NCBI GenBank assembly: GCA_012295275.1
Contig: CM022669.1
Coordinates: forward strand, 9,686,489 to 9,750,488
DNA: 64,000 bases
Reading direction: 5' to 3'
Source of the DNA: Chrysomallon squamiferum
Taxonomy: Eukaryota > Mollusca > Gastropoda > Neomphalida > Peltospiridae
Part shown: piece after piece, positions 12,141-27,357 of the stretch
Numbering within the stretch: position 1 is the stretch's first letter
Layout of the letters: each line of letters begins with the position of its first letter
Notes under the pieces: generated by a model
Told to the model about the DNA's origin: nothing
Seen by the model: only the letters and a program-made list of their open reading frames with translations
The model's database searches: none
Program-made: the position numbers and the translations under genes

Positions 12141-14420
12141 AAAGAGAGTCATTATTATTATATAAAAAATTATAAAATTATAAAATGCCCAATAACCACA
12201 AAGACAAACACCACGTGTCATTGTGAAATGGACTGAATTCAAAAATGGAAAACGTGCGTATATATATATATATATATATATACACATAATAAATAAATGA
12301 ACCCAATTTGAAAGGTGGGATCGCGATGTGACGAGGTTGTACTGCACGACTTAACATTCACCTAATTTAAAATATATAATTTATAAAAAAAAAAAATTGA
12401 AATATAATTTTATTATTAATGTCATGATCTTAATTCATATGAAGGCCGAAAAGCCGGGGAGTGTTGCATTAAAAGAAATTCTGGGTCTTTTTAGTTCAAA
12501 CCGTAAATTACACAATTGACAATTGACTGATATTCAGCGAGCAGACGATAATTTATACATTTCAGACGTAAACCTTTGTACCCAGGCAGTGAGCATGGAG
12601 AAGTTCGTGACATCAAAAGACTAATAATGCGCTGGAAAGTTAATAATCTCGTGATCAAACAGATAAAATAATGACAAGGACGAAGATAACAAGACGCCAA
12701 AAATAATAATGAAAAATAAAGTATTAGGTAACGCCCCCGTAACAACAACAAACATCGCAATGGCGACGTCAAACAAACAACAGTCAAATTTGAAAAGGAA
12801 ATAAATAAATAAATAAATAAAATAAAAAGATTAAAACTTTAAAATAAATACGTTAAAAATAAAAAGAAATAATGATAATATATAATACATATTATAGTTA
12901 GGTTAATTAAAACGAAGTGTAATTTTCAAAAATATAATAGATTGTTTTGTTGTTGTTTTTTTGTTGTTTTTTGTTGTTATGTTTGTTTGTTGTTGTTTGT
13001 TGTTGTTTTTTTTAAATAATAATAATAAAATAAAATAAAATAAAATAAAATAATTATAATGCAAATATATCAAGCCAGTTAAATCAAACTGTTAACAGCG
13101 AGTGCTGTGACCATCATCTGTCTTAAACATTGCATGTTACAGCAACACGGCAGAGCTTGTCAAACGTTAAAAGCTGTTCTGCCGCCAAAGAAAACAACCA
13201 CTCCATTGGAAACCAATCGATCGTGTCATGACTAGGTAAGCCGAGAGTAATTAAGAAGATATGCAAATACACTTATATTTGGCGATCATCTTTTATGGTA
13301 GGTAAGTCGACGACTCCACATAACCAGTCGAAGCCTACAATACCCGAGCAAGATAATCTTCTTAACGACAGAGTGGTTTTGTAATCATAATGGCCCCCCA
13401 TTGAAATCGCACGGAGCATTCAAAACACAGCAAATTCGGCACCCATTGCTTCCTTTCAAGAGATGGAAATTCTGGTATTTATTGTTGGATAATCGTGGTC
13501 CACTGACCACACAAAAGCTCTCCACTCAGCATTTAAATCGCCGATAGAAGTAGAAGTCAAAACGTTGGAGCTAAAATTGAAGCGTTTTGTTGTTGGTTAA
13601 TTGAAGTAACGGAATACAGAGATTAAGCTTTTAGAACGATTACGGTACGCTATTCTGAGCTGTATGAAAGCTTGCATATTTTATTAATATATGCAGTGTA
13701 GAAGAAAGGCAAGCGTTTACTGAGATTTCAGTGGACTGAGATAGAAAGATGGATAGATAGAGATAGACAGATGGATAGATAGAGATAGACAGATGGATAG
13801 ATAGAGATAGACAGATGGATATATAGAAAAAGAGAATAAAGGGGAAAAAAATGGTTACAGAGAAATTGATAAACAGGTGTGTGTGTGTGTGTGTGTGTGT
13901 AGTGTGTGTGTATATGTATATATATATATCAAACTAGGTATTAGTTACATTTTTCTGTCTTGTTATTTGTTATATTTTCCATATCAAAAGATAAAAAGCA
14001 AAAGACATTTTTCAACAATAACAAAATATCAAATTTATTATGTTTTATTAAATTTCTACTAATTCACTAATTTTGATTTATTCAGTGGTTTTTTTTTGTT
14101 GTTTTCAACAATTATGCTCCTGTATCGCAATCGGTTAAAAAAGACCGTATCCATGACATCTGATACATGTTTATTTAATACTAATATTATTCATTATACA
14201 AATATATTATAACGCCTTTACATCCTTAAATCCATACAATCATAAACAATACATACACATAAATACACACACATACCAGCATATATGTACACATACATAC
14301 ATACACATACATACGTCCATATATAGTACATATACATATACATACATACATACACATACACATACACATACACATATACATACATATATACACACACATA
14401 CTTGCACACATATCCCCACA

Positions 14421-14610
14421 CACATATATAAATATGCATATACACAAACATACATTCATACATACTCACACATACATGCACACGTACACACACATATATA
14501 AATATGCATATACACAAACATACATTCATACATACTCACACATACATGCACACGTACACACACATATATAAATATGCATATACACAAACATACATTCATA
14601 CATACTCACT
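14421..14610. repeat. 70-bp minisatellite, just under three units
   Basis: The string AATATGCATATACACAAACA occurs at 14,431, 14,501 and 14,571, an exact 70-bp period. The units appear identical over their shared length. The block sits in a wider ACATA-rich region from about 14,230. Confidence 0.9.
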
Positions 14611-15007
14611 ACCTACTTACCTACACAGCCTGAGGTTCAGACTTTAAACGCTAAAAGTCTTGTACGTATTTTCAACTATACGTCACAAACTGACAAGTTG
14701 CTAATTCTATATGATACATTTAACAGTGTCGAAGATCAGTTTATGAAGTTAATTTCTAACGTTAATAATATCTGGGACAAATAATCGAGAGTGAGTGTCC
14801 ATGACTGATAGGGCTGCAGTCTTCGACAAGTTTTAAAAACGTTTCAAATAACTGATTTACCTAACTAAAAATGAAATATACAAAATGTATTCATGTAAAG
14901 GTTGCGTAGAAAATTCAAGATTTTGTGCGTTCGTACTCTATAAATAGTAAATAGAAAAAAAGGAAACGGTAATATTTGGAAACAGTAACGAAGCTGGTGC
15001 TTCACGT

Positions 15008-16271
15008 TCAATCCTTCACACTAACGAAATTAGCTGACGTGGCGTTAGACTGTTTATGACGTTGGATGTTGGACACCAGTCTGGGCGAATCCTTGACCTT
15101 TGGAAGTTTGAACTGGACGGTTTTCCTTTCAGGCGAGGAGTCTCTGACGCGACGGCCATCTTTCTCGTCACTTCCTTCGGAATTCCACGAATCGCTCTTT
15201 TCCTCGTCACCGGACACAGTCGTAGAATTGTTTTCCCAGAATGTTAAAACTGGTTTTGTAAGAGAATCGGAACCGTCGTCGCTAGAATTCGACTCGTGAC
15301 CCGACATCAGTTCCCTCACCGCGTCAGAGTATCGGAACAGCTGGTGATACGGTTTAGGCGGCGGCTTCGGGAGGTCGAGTTCTTTTCCAGCGACATTTTT
15401 TCGATTCCTCAGCTTTTTGTTTCCAAGAAGGAATTTTGCCGAATCTGAAACTGCCGAGTCTGGTGTTGAAGTTGAATTTTGGTCGGACTTTGTTTGAAAT
15501 TTTCTCAGTTCTGTCAATGTACTCACTTTGCACGAATCTCTGTCTCGAAGATCTCAGTCGTTTTTGGTAGAAGGTACTCTCTTTGTACGGAGGGAACGGC
15601 GTAATTTCAACAAGGGATTCTGATAAAGCGCTTTCGTTTCCATTTTTACACTCGTCTGCGTTTTTGTTAAGTTTGTCAGTTGTAGTTTCACTTGAGGAAT
15701 CATTACTTTCTTGTGGTTTTTCTTTGTTCGCCACAAAACCAAACTTCCGACTTCTAACCGGAGAGAACCTGTTTTCGTTAACGTCATTATTTCTGTACGG
15801 TCGTGTTAAAACACTGTCGCTTATCTTTCTCCTTTCCTCGTTGTTTCTTATTTTGTTTAACTTCGTAAGTTCAGATTCTGATCGCGTAGAATGAATTGTA
15901 CTCCTAAATTCAACGTTTACTCCATTTCTCGAATCAGCAGACGGCATTTCTTTAGGTTTGCCTACGTGCATCCTGGTTGACCACCTGTGCGCGTCGGAAC
16001 TATTTTTCTGTGATGACGTCACAAAATTTCTTTCCAGAGATATCCGATGCATCTTTTCACTGTAAGCAGTCATTGAATTTTCGGTTTTGTTTGTGATTCT
16101 TTTGCTCTCGTGGAAGTCTTTAAGTCGTTGGTTGTCCAAAATATTCGAAAGTTCTTCCTCACTGTAATGGTTGGTGGTAAAAGACGATTTCCCAGAGTCA
16201 CTCAAATTTCCTGTTGTATTTCGTATCCAGGCATTTTTGTACAAGCGTCCAGACTCTGTTCTGTATTCCAT
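15008..16271 (-). CDS. unrecognised protein B (about 420 aa), putative paralogue of protein A, with a frame break
   Basis: I do not recognise the family. On the minus strand an acceptor (CTTGCAG), fed by a (TTA)n tract, ends at 16,295. Twenty-three bases later comes ATG 16,271. Frame one is open to TAA at 15,354; frame two (+1) is open from 15,553 to TGA at 15,008, so both are open for about 200 bases. Removing one base gives 1,263 bases, 421 codons. Candidate sites are the GGG at 15,369-15,371 and the T6 at 15,396-15,401 (plus strand). Residues 66-78 read S-M-T-A-Y-S-E-K-M-H-R-I-S, matching protein A. The rest is Ser/Asn/Lys/Glu-rich and probably disordered, with a proline patch (KPPPKPYH) near residue 305. 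The acceptor could also mean coding sequence further upstream, because the 23 bases carry no in-frame stop. Confidence 0.72.
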
Positions 16272-16294
16272 ATTGTGTCCGTTTCTTTCACAAA

Positions 16295-16300
16295 CTGCAA

Positions 16301-16367
<67 letters not shown>

Positions 16368-16372
16368 TAATA
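16295..16372 (-). repeat. (TTA)n tract serving as the 3' end of the gene B intron
   Basis: On the minus strand this (TTA)n run (plus-strand TAA) ends in ACTTGCAG directly before the coding exon of protein B. The polypyrimidine tract is thus made of microsatellite sequence. Confidence 0.7.
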
Positions 16373-19001
16373 ACTGATTGTAGAATCCTAGGTATAAAAT
16401 AAAAGGGGCCGAAATTAACTTCCGCGGCTCTGCTTGGGACCCACACGCACGCACACACACACATACCTCTATCTTCGAAAAAACGTGTGACAGCGTGAAT
16501 TCGAGCAGTAATTAATCGGGTGGCTTGTAAAAAGAAATAGAGGAGTTATTAAAAGATTAGCTTGCCAGACTTATTCTGACAACTAAGCTAAGTTGGGAAG
16601 AGATATATGACAAAAAAAAAAAAAAAAAAAAAAAAAGAAAAAAAGCTCTCTGGTATTTTATCCGCTACAATGGCCAGGTTTTGTTCAAATGCAAAATGGC
16701 TTAATTGTCGACATAGTTTGTACCAGAGTGAATGGAAGAGATATCATTTCAAAATACCATCTGTCTTCATTTCAAAATTATTTTTTTATTTTTTAAATTA
16801 TTTTTTTTAAATCTGGATTATTTTACAGTCTATATTGTTGTTTTTGTATAGATAATACACATGAATGTTGGCATGGGTGCATGTTTTTTTTGGGGGCACG
16901 CACGTGAACAAATACTAAAAAATTAAAAAACAAAAGTATTAACAAAACTTTACACATACACACAAACACTTCACTCATATAAAAACATGCATACTCAAAC
17001 ACACGTGCATACATAAATATAGAAATAATAACACTAAGCTTAAAAAAATTTTGAATATAAATGTATTATTACTAAAATAAAAATTTAGAAATAAAATATA
17101 TACACAGACAAAGACAACAACAAATACTCAAAGAGTAGCAGAAGAAATAAAAACAACCATAAAAAAAAAGAAAAAAGAGAGAATCCAAAATAAACATACA
17201 TACGAGTTCTTTTTTTAAGCAGTCGGTCGGACGGAATTTCGGACAGAATGACGTACGGTCGTTACAATCGCAGAAAATGTCACAGCGTTTGGATTAACAA
17301 GTCACTTAATCCGTCAGCTGAAGGCACGGACACACGCACTCGTTTGTCATAATCTAACAAACTGTGAAACAGTCACAGATTCAAACTTTGACGATCAAAG
17401 ACAAATGTAGATACATGTTTATATAGAGGTAAACTTTGCCAGTTTTTGACGCTTACGAAACCGCTGTCCGCGTGTTTGTTCACGATACAAACTGATTTAA
17501 TTTTTTTTTTTTTTTTCATAACAGGTCTATCTATTCTCGAGAATAATTTATAACATTTTGATATTGTTCACTCAGACGTATAGGTAATAACCCCAGATTT
17601 ATAACTCTTCTTCTTTTCTATAAACTAATAATATCTGAGATTTATTACCTTTTTTTTCTTCTTCTTTTTTTTTTCTTTTTTTTTCATAAACAAATATTAA
17701 TTTCAAATTTATTATGTATTTTTATGGCTTTTTCTTTAGATATCTTGTAAGAGGGTAATACACTTGTTACAGCCTAAGGCGGGTCTACACTTGCTTGTAG
17801 CGGATTTATTCGTCAGCAAAGTTTCTGATCCATTGTTTTCATGACATTTAACGCAATCGTAGCGTTGCTGTTAAAATGTTTCAGTAATTTTATGTCTTTT
17901 TCGTGTTCTTGATTGTTTTGTTGTTGTTGTTTTTACCAAAAATGTGTTAAAGCATTAAAACAGTAATCAAAGATTTTCATCTGATTGTGTTAGATAAATC
18001 TGATACATTAATGTTTATTTGATTCTTTATTTCACTATTTTTATCTTTTTTTTTTATCTTAGAACCAGTGTTTAACTGATAACTTGTATAGCTGTGTGCT
18101 TTATTTTTTATAATCTACATTTTCATAATTTTATAAACAGTAGCCTTGAGACTGTTTGTTAAAACGTCTCTCGCGATTCATTTTTTATTTTTATTTTTTC
18201 TTTGTTTTGTTTTTTATATTGCTTTTTTGTTTGTTGATGTTGTTCTTTTTAGTTTGTATTTACTATTACTATCACTATTATTATTAATATTATTATTATT
18301 ATTTTTTATATTGTTGTTGTTGTTTTTATTAAAATTAATAATTAGCTAATAAACAGAAAATTCTGACCCGTAGAACATAATGTTTGAAATAACTAACATT
18401 AAACAGTTTTTGATAGAAACCAAAATTGAAAATTTCGAGATGTAAAATGTTTTCCATGGAAACAACTGACTACGATATTACACAGATTAGGCTGTAGTAA
18501 CCAAACTATGTTCTTATTTCTTTAGCTTCACGCCATTCTTGTTCCCACTCCTTCACAACCACACGCTCGTGACAGACTTCATGCGCGCACAGGCGAAGAT
18601 AACTTTAACGTAATGTCGACATAAAACTGACTGTCAACTCAGTAAATAAAACATCATCAGGGGTGGATCTCGCGAACGCCTACAACTCTCCCTGGATCCG
18701 CTACTGACAGTATGAACACAAGATACGCCAGTTCTTCAAATTTCGACAAACACTTGTAAACTGCAGTAGTTAGATTAACTGACCCTTGAACAGGTTTAAT
18801 ATAGGTCGATGGTTTCTTTAATCTTTTAAAGGGGCGACGCTAACTTTCATAAATCCCCAGGGTGTATTAATCATGCACATTTGACAAATGTCGAAACGAT
18901 TTTGTGTTAGAGATTTAACCGTTTATCATTTTGCATTAAACTGTGGACATTCCGTCGTAGCTGAGATTGTAGGTTTTGTTGTACTTGGTATTATTATTAT
19001 T

Positions 19002-19051
<50 letters not shown>

Positions 19052-19566
19052 CGTTATTATTATTATTATTATTGTTATTGTTATTATTAACTAGAGTAGT
19101 AATAGCGGTGGTAGTATATTTATTATTATTATTATTATCATCATAATCATCATCATCATTAAATATTATAAATGTTTAGTATCTTAAAATATTTTCCTTC
19201 TTGAGATGATATTCAATATTATATTATTATCTAATATGAGATTTTTCATTACTTCAGATTTTGTATTCAGCGTGCTGTTCATTTGTTCAGTTAGGTATTC
19301 AGGCACTCAGATTTTCATTCTTTCACTTTTCTATTCAATCAAAAAATCTTTCACCCTCTCAGTGAGTCACTCATGATTCACTCAGTGATTATCAGAATCA
19401 ATAACTCTCACTCTTTCACTCAGTAAGTCGGTCATGAGTCAGTAATTGCCCCAATCATTCATTTATTCATTCTTTCGTGCATTCATTCATTCATTCATTA
19501 AATGGGTCAGTCAGTGATTCATTCTCACATATTCATTTATTTATTCATTCAAACATTCGTTATCTC

Positions 19567-19770
19567 TCATTCCCTCAGCCATTCATTGCCTCTTTCTCTC
19601 ATTCCCTCACTGATTAGATATAATATTCCCTCAACCATTTATTGTCTCCCTCATTCCCTCACTGATTAGATATAATATTCCCTCAACCATTCATTGTCTT
19701 TCTCTCATTCCCTCAGTCATTCGTTGTCTCTCTCATATCCCTCACTGATTAGATCTAAATTCCTCAGGTG
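19567..19770. repeat. minisatellite, period about 52 bp
   Basis: Units begin TCATTCCCTCACTGATTAGA at 19,599 and 19,651, continue with ATAATATTCCCTCAACCATT and end TATTGTCT or CATTGTCT. Diverged units flank them on both sides. The motif ATTCATTC or CTCATTC recurs across the whole 19,280-20,010 region. Confidence 0.8.
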
Positions 19771-20533
19771 TTCATTGTGTGTGTGTGTGTGTGTGTGTCA
19801 TTCTCCTCAGTTATTCGTTCTCTCTCTCTCTCTCTCTCTCTCTGATTAGATCTCTCATTCCCTCAGGTGTTCTCTCTCTCTCTCTCTGTGTGTCTCTCTC
19901 TCTCTCTCTCTCTCTCTCATTCCCTCAGCCATTTGTTATCTCTCTCTCTCTCTTTCGTTCTCTCAGTCATTCATTATCTCGCTAGCTCATTCTCTCGGCG
20001 ATTCATTCACGCAAGTCAACGATCCAGTAAACAAACGAGTAAACTCTTTGTCTATTCTCCATAATCTTCAGTCATTCGAGACTGCACACTACTCACTGTG
20101 TTAATCTGAGGTTTCGTCTTACCTGTTTCACAAATATCACTTCAGGGAGACATAATCTATTCTGTCTTCCTAAACTAATAATACCACCTACCCTAACCCC
20201 CCCCCCACACACACACACACCCATAGCACATTATTCAGGTAACTAACAGTTCGGTAAACAAAAACAGTCAATCAAAAACTGCCGGGAAATATGGCAAGGT
20301 AAGAAAAAAAACAGAAAAGAAAATAAACGTATTTAAAATGGTGTCAAAGAAACTGGGACTATATGAGTTTTTTTCAAAGATAAGCATTGCAGGCTGGAAA
20401 CGTATTAAAATACTGACAGACTGAGTGACTGAAGATAAGATGTGAGCATATGTCATAACAAAGGTGGACACCCAAAAATATCCGAAAAAAAAATATAAAA
20501 AAATTAAACTGATTTTATAAATCTAAATATAAA

Positions 20534-20565
<32 letters not shown>

Positions 20566-20621
20566 CAACAACAACAAAATAACAACAGTAGTATTAGTAC
20601 TAGTAGTAGTAGTAGTAGTAA

Positions 20622-20678
<57 letters not shown>

Positions 20679-22638
20679 CACTAATAATAATAATAATAAA
20701 ATACTGTGAAAAAAAACAATAGCAGTAATAACAAAAGTGAAACGAAAGTAGGCCTGAATTAAAACTAAAAAAAAAAAAAGCAACAACAACAAAATGATTA
20801 CAATTGTTTTTCAAAAGAAGAAGAAGAAGGAAGTAGGAATAAGAAGAAAGAAAAGAAAACACCTATTAATGGGTGTTTTAAAATTATTAAAAAATGTCGA
20901 AGTAAAAACAACAACAAAATGCATTAAAATTATATTAATCAAAGAACATTAACGAGAACATTAGAAACGTAAGTAAAAATAAATATATTTAAATGACGTA
21001 TTTCAACACATCAAACAATAAGAAAGAGAAGTGTTAATAAAATAATTCTAAACACAAATAAAATATATATAAATAAATAAAAATTACAACAAAAAAAAAA
21101 AATAAAAAAAAATAAATATATGAAATTACAAGAACAAAAAAATAAACAAGAAAAACAATTTTATTTTTTACAGGAAAATTATCTGAAGAGGAAATAAATG
21201 TTTATACTTACACAATAAATTAACCTGCAGTCCAACAGCTGAATCGGGTTCTGTCTTGCAGCAGTTTCCAAAATGTGTTTCCCAGTACAAAACAGACAGC
21301 ACGGGTATCAAACGAGAACAAATTCCGAAACGGGACAAACCACTGCAGTGGATGAACGTTAAATATCTCTAAAACATTCTTAAAATCACTTAGCTGTATT
21401 TTTATTTTATATATATATATATATATTTTTTTTTTTTTATTATTATTACTTTTTTTTCTTTTTTTTTAATAAGGATAGAATATCCGATACAAAACAGAAG
21501 CACAAAAAATGTCGTGATGCGAACAGATTTATCGAATTCCACAGAAGCTTGGATACGAAGTCACAAATACGATTACTTTAATGAAACGCGTGAGTGGACG
21601 TGTTAAACGGCGGCATATTTTAATATCGTTGTCGTTAGGGTAGAGAGAGACACACACACACAACATTCACAATGCGGCAGCTGTTTAAAGAAAACTCTAT
21701 ACTGGATCAGACTTTACATGTGTGTGTGTTTACCTCTATTTCAGTAAACCTCTTTTGTTAATAATGTTTGTTGACATGCGTGGGAATCGTGTTTCGTTTC
21801 CAAAATATCTCTTATGTTCTGAAGATTTTATGTACCCAGGAACGTTTTACCTTCAGTTCCTGGATTCCGTTGTTTTCGTCGTTCTTATAATCATGTCCGG
21901 TGTTTGTTTGTTTTGCTTCTTTTTTCTTTTTTTATTTCTTTGTGGGTGTAACTTTTTATTTATTTATTTGTTTTATAAATTTAATTTTTTTTTTTTTTTT
22001 TTTTTTTTTTTTCTGTACTAGCGATGTAAAAAACTAAAAATGATTTAGAGTAGGTTTTGAAAATATGACATACATATCCTGAGACTAGACTGGAATGTTG
22101 TTGTAGTCGTCGCCGTCATCTACGTTGTTATTTTTCTGTACTTTATTACGCTTAGGACGTAGTCGACGTATGGATTATGACATGATAGCCTGTGTTGTTG
22201 TTACTGTTTGTCGCGCAAAGGTCTCATGTCTGCTGTGTTGATGTTCAGAGTTGATGATAGCATGCTGCTTTTTGAGCTGTTGCTGTTGCTCTTGTTTTTG
22301 TAATAAAGTATTCTGTAATATGTTACATTTAGCAAATTCAAAAATAACACAGAGAGGAGAGTATGTGTAATTTTTGCCATTAATATTCATTTTATTTATT
22401 AATTGCCTATGTTAATGTATTTCAAGAATAATTTTGTTGTTGTTGTTGATCTATCAAATACCTTTAACCATGTAGCTGACATGAAGACACACTTATATAC
22501 ATATGCATTCACACGGACACCAGCGTATAGAACCAAGAAATAAGATACATAGCGTATATTTCCAAAAATAACTAAAAACAAAAGAAAACAAAAACAAACA
22601 AAATAAATGAATGAATGAATAATAATAATAATAATAAA

Positions 22639-22676
<38 letters not shown>

Positions 22677-23118
22677 AAAAAGCACACAGTCGCTAAACAG
22701 ATAAAGATCATCGTATTCTATAAGCATATCTAAACAGTATTTTGTTATTCGCTATCGTTACACGAATTCTATGTGACCTCTCAGGTTAAGCTGACAAAAC
22801 TTGACAGAAATACATTGTAGATATTATTTACTTGATATTTACTGACAAACAACAATTGTTCTATTGTTGACGGTCTTGTTAGAGCAAACTGCTCTGTGTT
22901 TGTTTGTAAAGTAAGTTCTGCTGTTTACTTCATTGTGATACACAGCAAACAGAGATAATAACTAAATTTAATTACATCAACAGAGTACTCCCGAGGTACA
23001 AAAGGTCACGGAGGTTTTTTATTTTTTATTTTTTTTATTTTTTTATTTTGTCAACAGGAATTAAGTAAGGTCATGTAAAGAATTATGTTTTATTTTTGTG
23101 TTTGTTTTGTTATTTTTG

Positions 23119-23225
<107 letters not shown>

Positions 23226-23449
23226 AAGGAAAGAAGAAAGAGAACGACAGAGAGAAAGAGAGGCAGAGAAACTGAGAGTGAGAGGGACAGAAAGAGCAAC
23301 AGAGAGAAAGAGAAAACAGATAGGAATAGTAAAACGAGAAAAGAGTGAAAGAGAGAAATAAAAAATAAAACTTTGTCGGTATGATTGACAAATATACAGA
23401 CAAGCAACTGAACGGACAGAAAACATTACAATAAAATTTTAAGGCAAAA

Positions 23450-23502
<53 letters not shown>

Positions 23503-23992
23503 TTACAAATGAACACACAGGAAATCCAGACGGCGTAAACGAAATTAAAATAGTAAATAAATACAGTAAAACACGGCCACTATCATAGCTCTGAATACAC
23601 TAAACTATATCTGATTTAATTTAACCTTGACAAAAGACTGAAAAGCCACAATGCAAATAATAATAAAAAAATAAAAATAAAGGTGGAGTGAGTCCGGATC
23701 TCGAGTTCTGAGATTGTGTATTTGTCAAGATGTAATCTCTAGTTTTGATTAATTGACAGAAAGATTCGATCTTTAAAACCACAGTGTGTTCTGATTGTTT
23801 CCCTGGATGATTTTGATTACAGAAGTGGAGGTCTGGTTTCCTGGATATCAAGTTACGAAGATCTTACCAGTGAAACGTCTGCCATCCATAAGCGCTTTTA
23901 TATTTAATTAATTGTACAGTTTTTCTTTTCTAATTCTCTTCTTCTTTTTTTTCTTCTTATGATGGAAGGCGTGGTGCATGGTACAAAAACAT

Positions 23993-24520
<528 letters not shown>

Positions 24521-24733
24521 GCAAAAATATGTTCTACGCTTTAAACCGATATAAGTTATTTTACTATTATTATTCTTTTCTAAATGATTATTATATATTT
24601 TTTTTTTTTAATTACGTGTGCTACTGTTACGATCCAGGCGATGTAGACCAGGATTAGATATTTTCAATAAAATACGGTTACGGATCAATAGGATGGCTGA
24701 GTATAAAAAATAATAATTCATAATAAATTACAA

Positions 24734-24765
<32 letters not shown>

Positions 24766-24952
24766 GGAATACAAACATCTCCTGGAGGGTCATTTTAACG
24801 TTTTTTAAAGAACGACTGACTCATATAAAGTTACTCATATAGTAGTAGGTAGTCAAACAAAATTTATGATGGTGTACTTAATACGAGGATCTATTTTCAA
24901 TGGAAAATGTCTCAAGTCAGAATGTAAATGATAACTAATGTAAATAAGGTAA

Positions 24953-25193
<241 letters not shown>

Positions 25194-27295
25194 AGCAGTG
25201 GTTTTGATCTTTAGGCGGGATTTAAAAAATACTACAACAAACTCAAAGAACGGACATTTTGAATCTTGTACACGATCAGTTGTTTCGTAAAAGTTGTAAC
25301 TAAACATGTCCTGTCACCGTTTTATTGCGTGTTTATCAACTACGCATTTTATTTTCAAAGCGAAACACTTTTGTTTTGTTTCCATCAACGTGTGGGTCTT
25401 GGAAATCTCTTCTAGCAGAATGTTATTTTAAAATGATTAAGACGCAACAAAACGAATCGATTTCTCGGAACAATTAATAGTATCGACTAACCCGATCACA
25501 TTATGCAAGCTACATAAAAGATAATTGCTGTAATCGAATAAATGAAGTCTAAATAACTTCCTTCGATTTTCAGAGAATGCTAAAAAGAAAATCGGGACGA
25601 ATTGATCAGATAATCATACTGCCATAGCGAAATAAACCGGCTGAAGGTAACAAAATGTCAGGCCATTTAACTTATTTTCAACCAGATCGTAAAATAAAAT
25701 AAGTGGCGAGTATAATTATGAAAAGTAAAGTTGTTTTCTAAAAGAGTCGATGTACTGCGTGATTTTCTGGAAACTTTATTAGTTCCTATCAATTTTCATG
25801 AACTTGAAATCAACCACTTCTAGTAATGCGAAATAAAAAATAAATAAATGAAATGAAATGAAATGAAAAAATAAATATATATATAAATATATAAAAGAAT
25901 AAAAATGAAAATACAAAACATACGAAAAGACGATTGAAAGAAAGAGAAACAAAACTGAAACAGATGGTAAATAACCTTTTTTACAGATTATAATTAATAT
26001 ATAGTTATCAAAAACATGTTAGTTTTGAAAAGAATTGGAAATTAAATTTTATCGCAAAAATATTAGCTTCTCTTATTAAAAACGTTTTTCATAATTATAC
26101 TGATATAAGAGGGAACAATATATATTTAAATCTTCTTTGAGCTCTTTGTAGTGCAGAGATTAATAAAGTTTTGAAAATTATTATTTGGCCCATACGTTAA
26201 CATTTTACATTTAATAGTTAACGTATTTCATAATTCTGAAACATTCCGTCTTGGAAAATTACATCTAAAATAATTCGACCACCCAGTAACGTAATACGCC
26301 TTCTACAATACCAATAGCACATTTATTGTCATTGATAAAATTCATGTAGGATAGAGTTACACATATTATTATTAGGTCCTTTAACAGAATATATATAGAA
26401 ACCTCCACCTATTTATTTTTTCATAATCCATATCACCAACTTAGAGAGGATAATTGTATTGCAAAACATGAATAATTATGGCGCCCATAATACTGCTCAG
26501 CGGTTCTTCACGGACAATAGTAAATATAAAATTTAAACTAACCTTCAAATGACGTCTTCATCAAAACGAACCGACGAAGGATTGAATACCAAACAAGAGC
26601 ATTAAATAATTTTCATTCCTCGCGGTTTTGCTGGAGGTTAAAGAAAAAATAGATTTCTGTTTTGCCGTCAAAGGCTTGTATTATTAATTTATTAGATCTA
26701 AACAAGACCTGTTTGACAGCTTGCATGTATTTCTGTTGCACTGCTGATGAAAACAGTCCTTTTTCACATTTCCCTTTTGTTTCTTTGTTTGGCTGAGACG
26801 AAAAACTTCAATCTATAATTCGTTTGGACGTTTCTTTATTTTTTATTTTTTTTTAGCCTTTGTGTGAGAAAGCTTAACCTACCCTCACTACTTGAAAGTT
26901 GCTCATTATTAAAAAAAAAACTCAGCAGAATTCAAACTGAACTTATCTTGTTTTTTCTTTGCTACTCCTTCCCTCTCGTTTTAGTTCTCACCCCACCCCC
27001 ACCCCCACCCACACCGCACACACATTTCTCTCAGCTTGTCTTGTTTTTGTTTTTTTTATTTCTCAGGATTCTGCCTCGCTGTTGTTTTACCGTGTTTTCT
27101 TTCTCGCATCGTCTTAAAATAATTCTAGATCAATTTTGACTTCTGAGAGCATATTTCACTGGTTTGTAGAATTCCCGATAACATAGGCAAGTTTAAGGGC
27201 TAAGTACGAAACCGAGTCTTCTACCCATAAACTGAACCGTTATATAACAAAACAGTCATCTTATATTAAATAAATATTAATGGTCACTCAAAATA

Positions 27296-27357
<62 letters not shown>

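Noticed and set aside
14218-14529. Cys/Tyr/Val-rich 103-aa ORF resembling a small cysteine-rich protein
   Set aside because: Encoded by ACATA/CACACA repeats and the 70-bp minisatellite.
15511-15526. 16-base GTGAGT...ACAG segment in gene B that would repair the frame if spliced
   Set aside because: Far below any plausible spliceosomal intron length; a coincidence of sequence.
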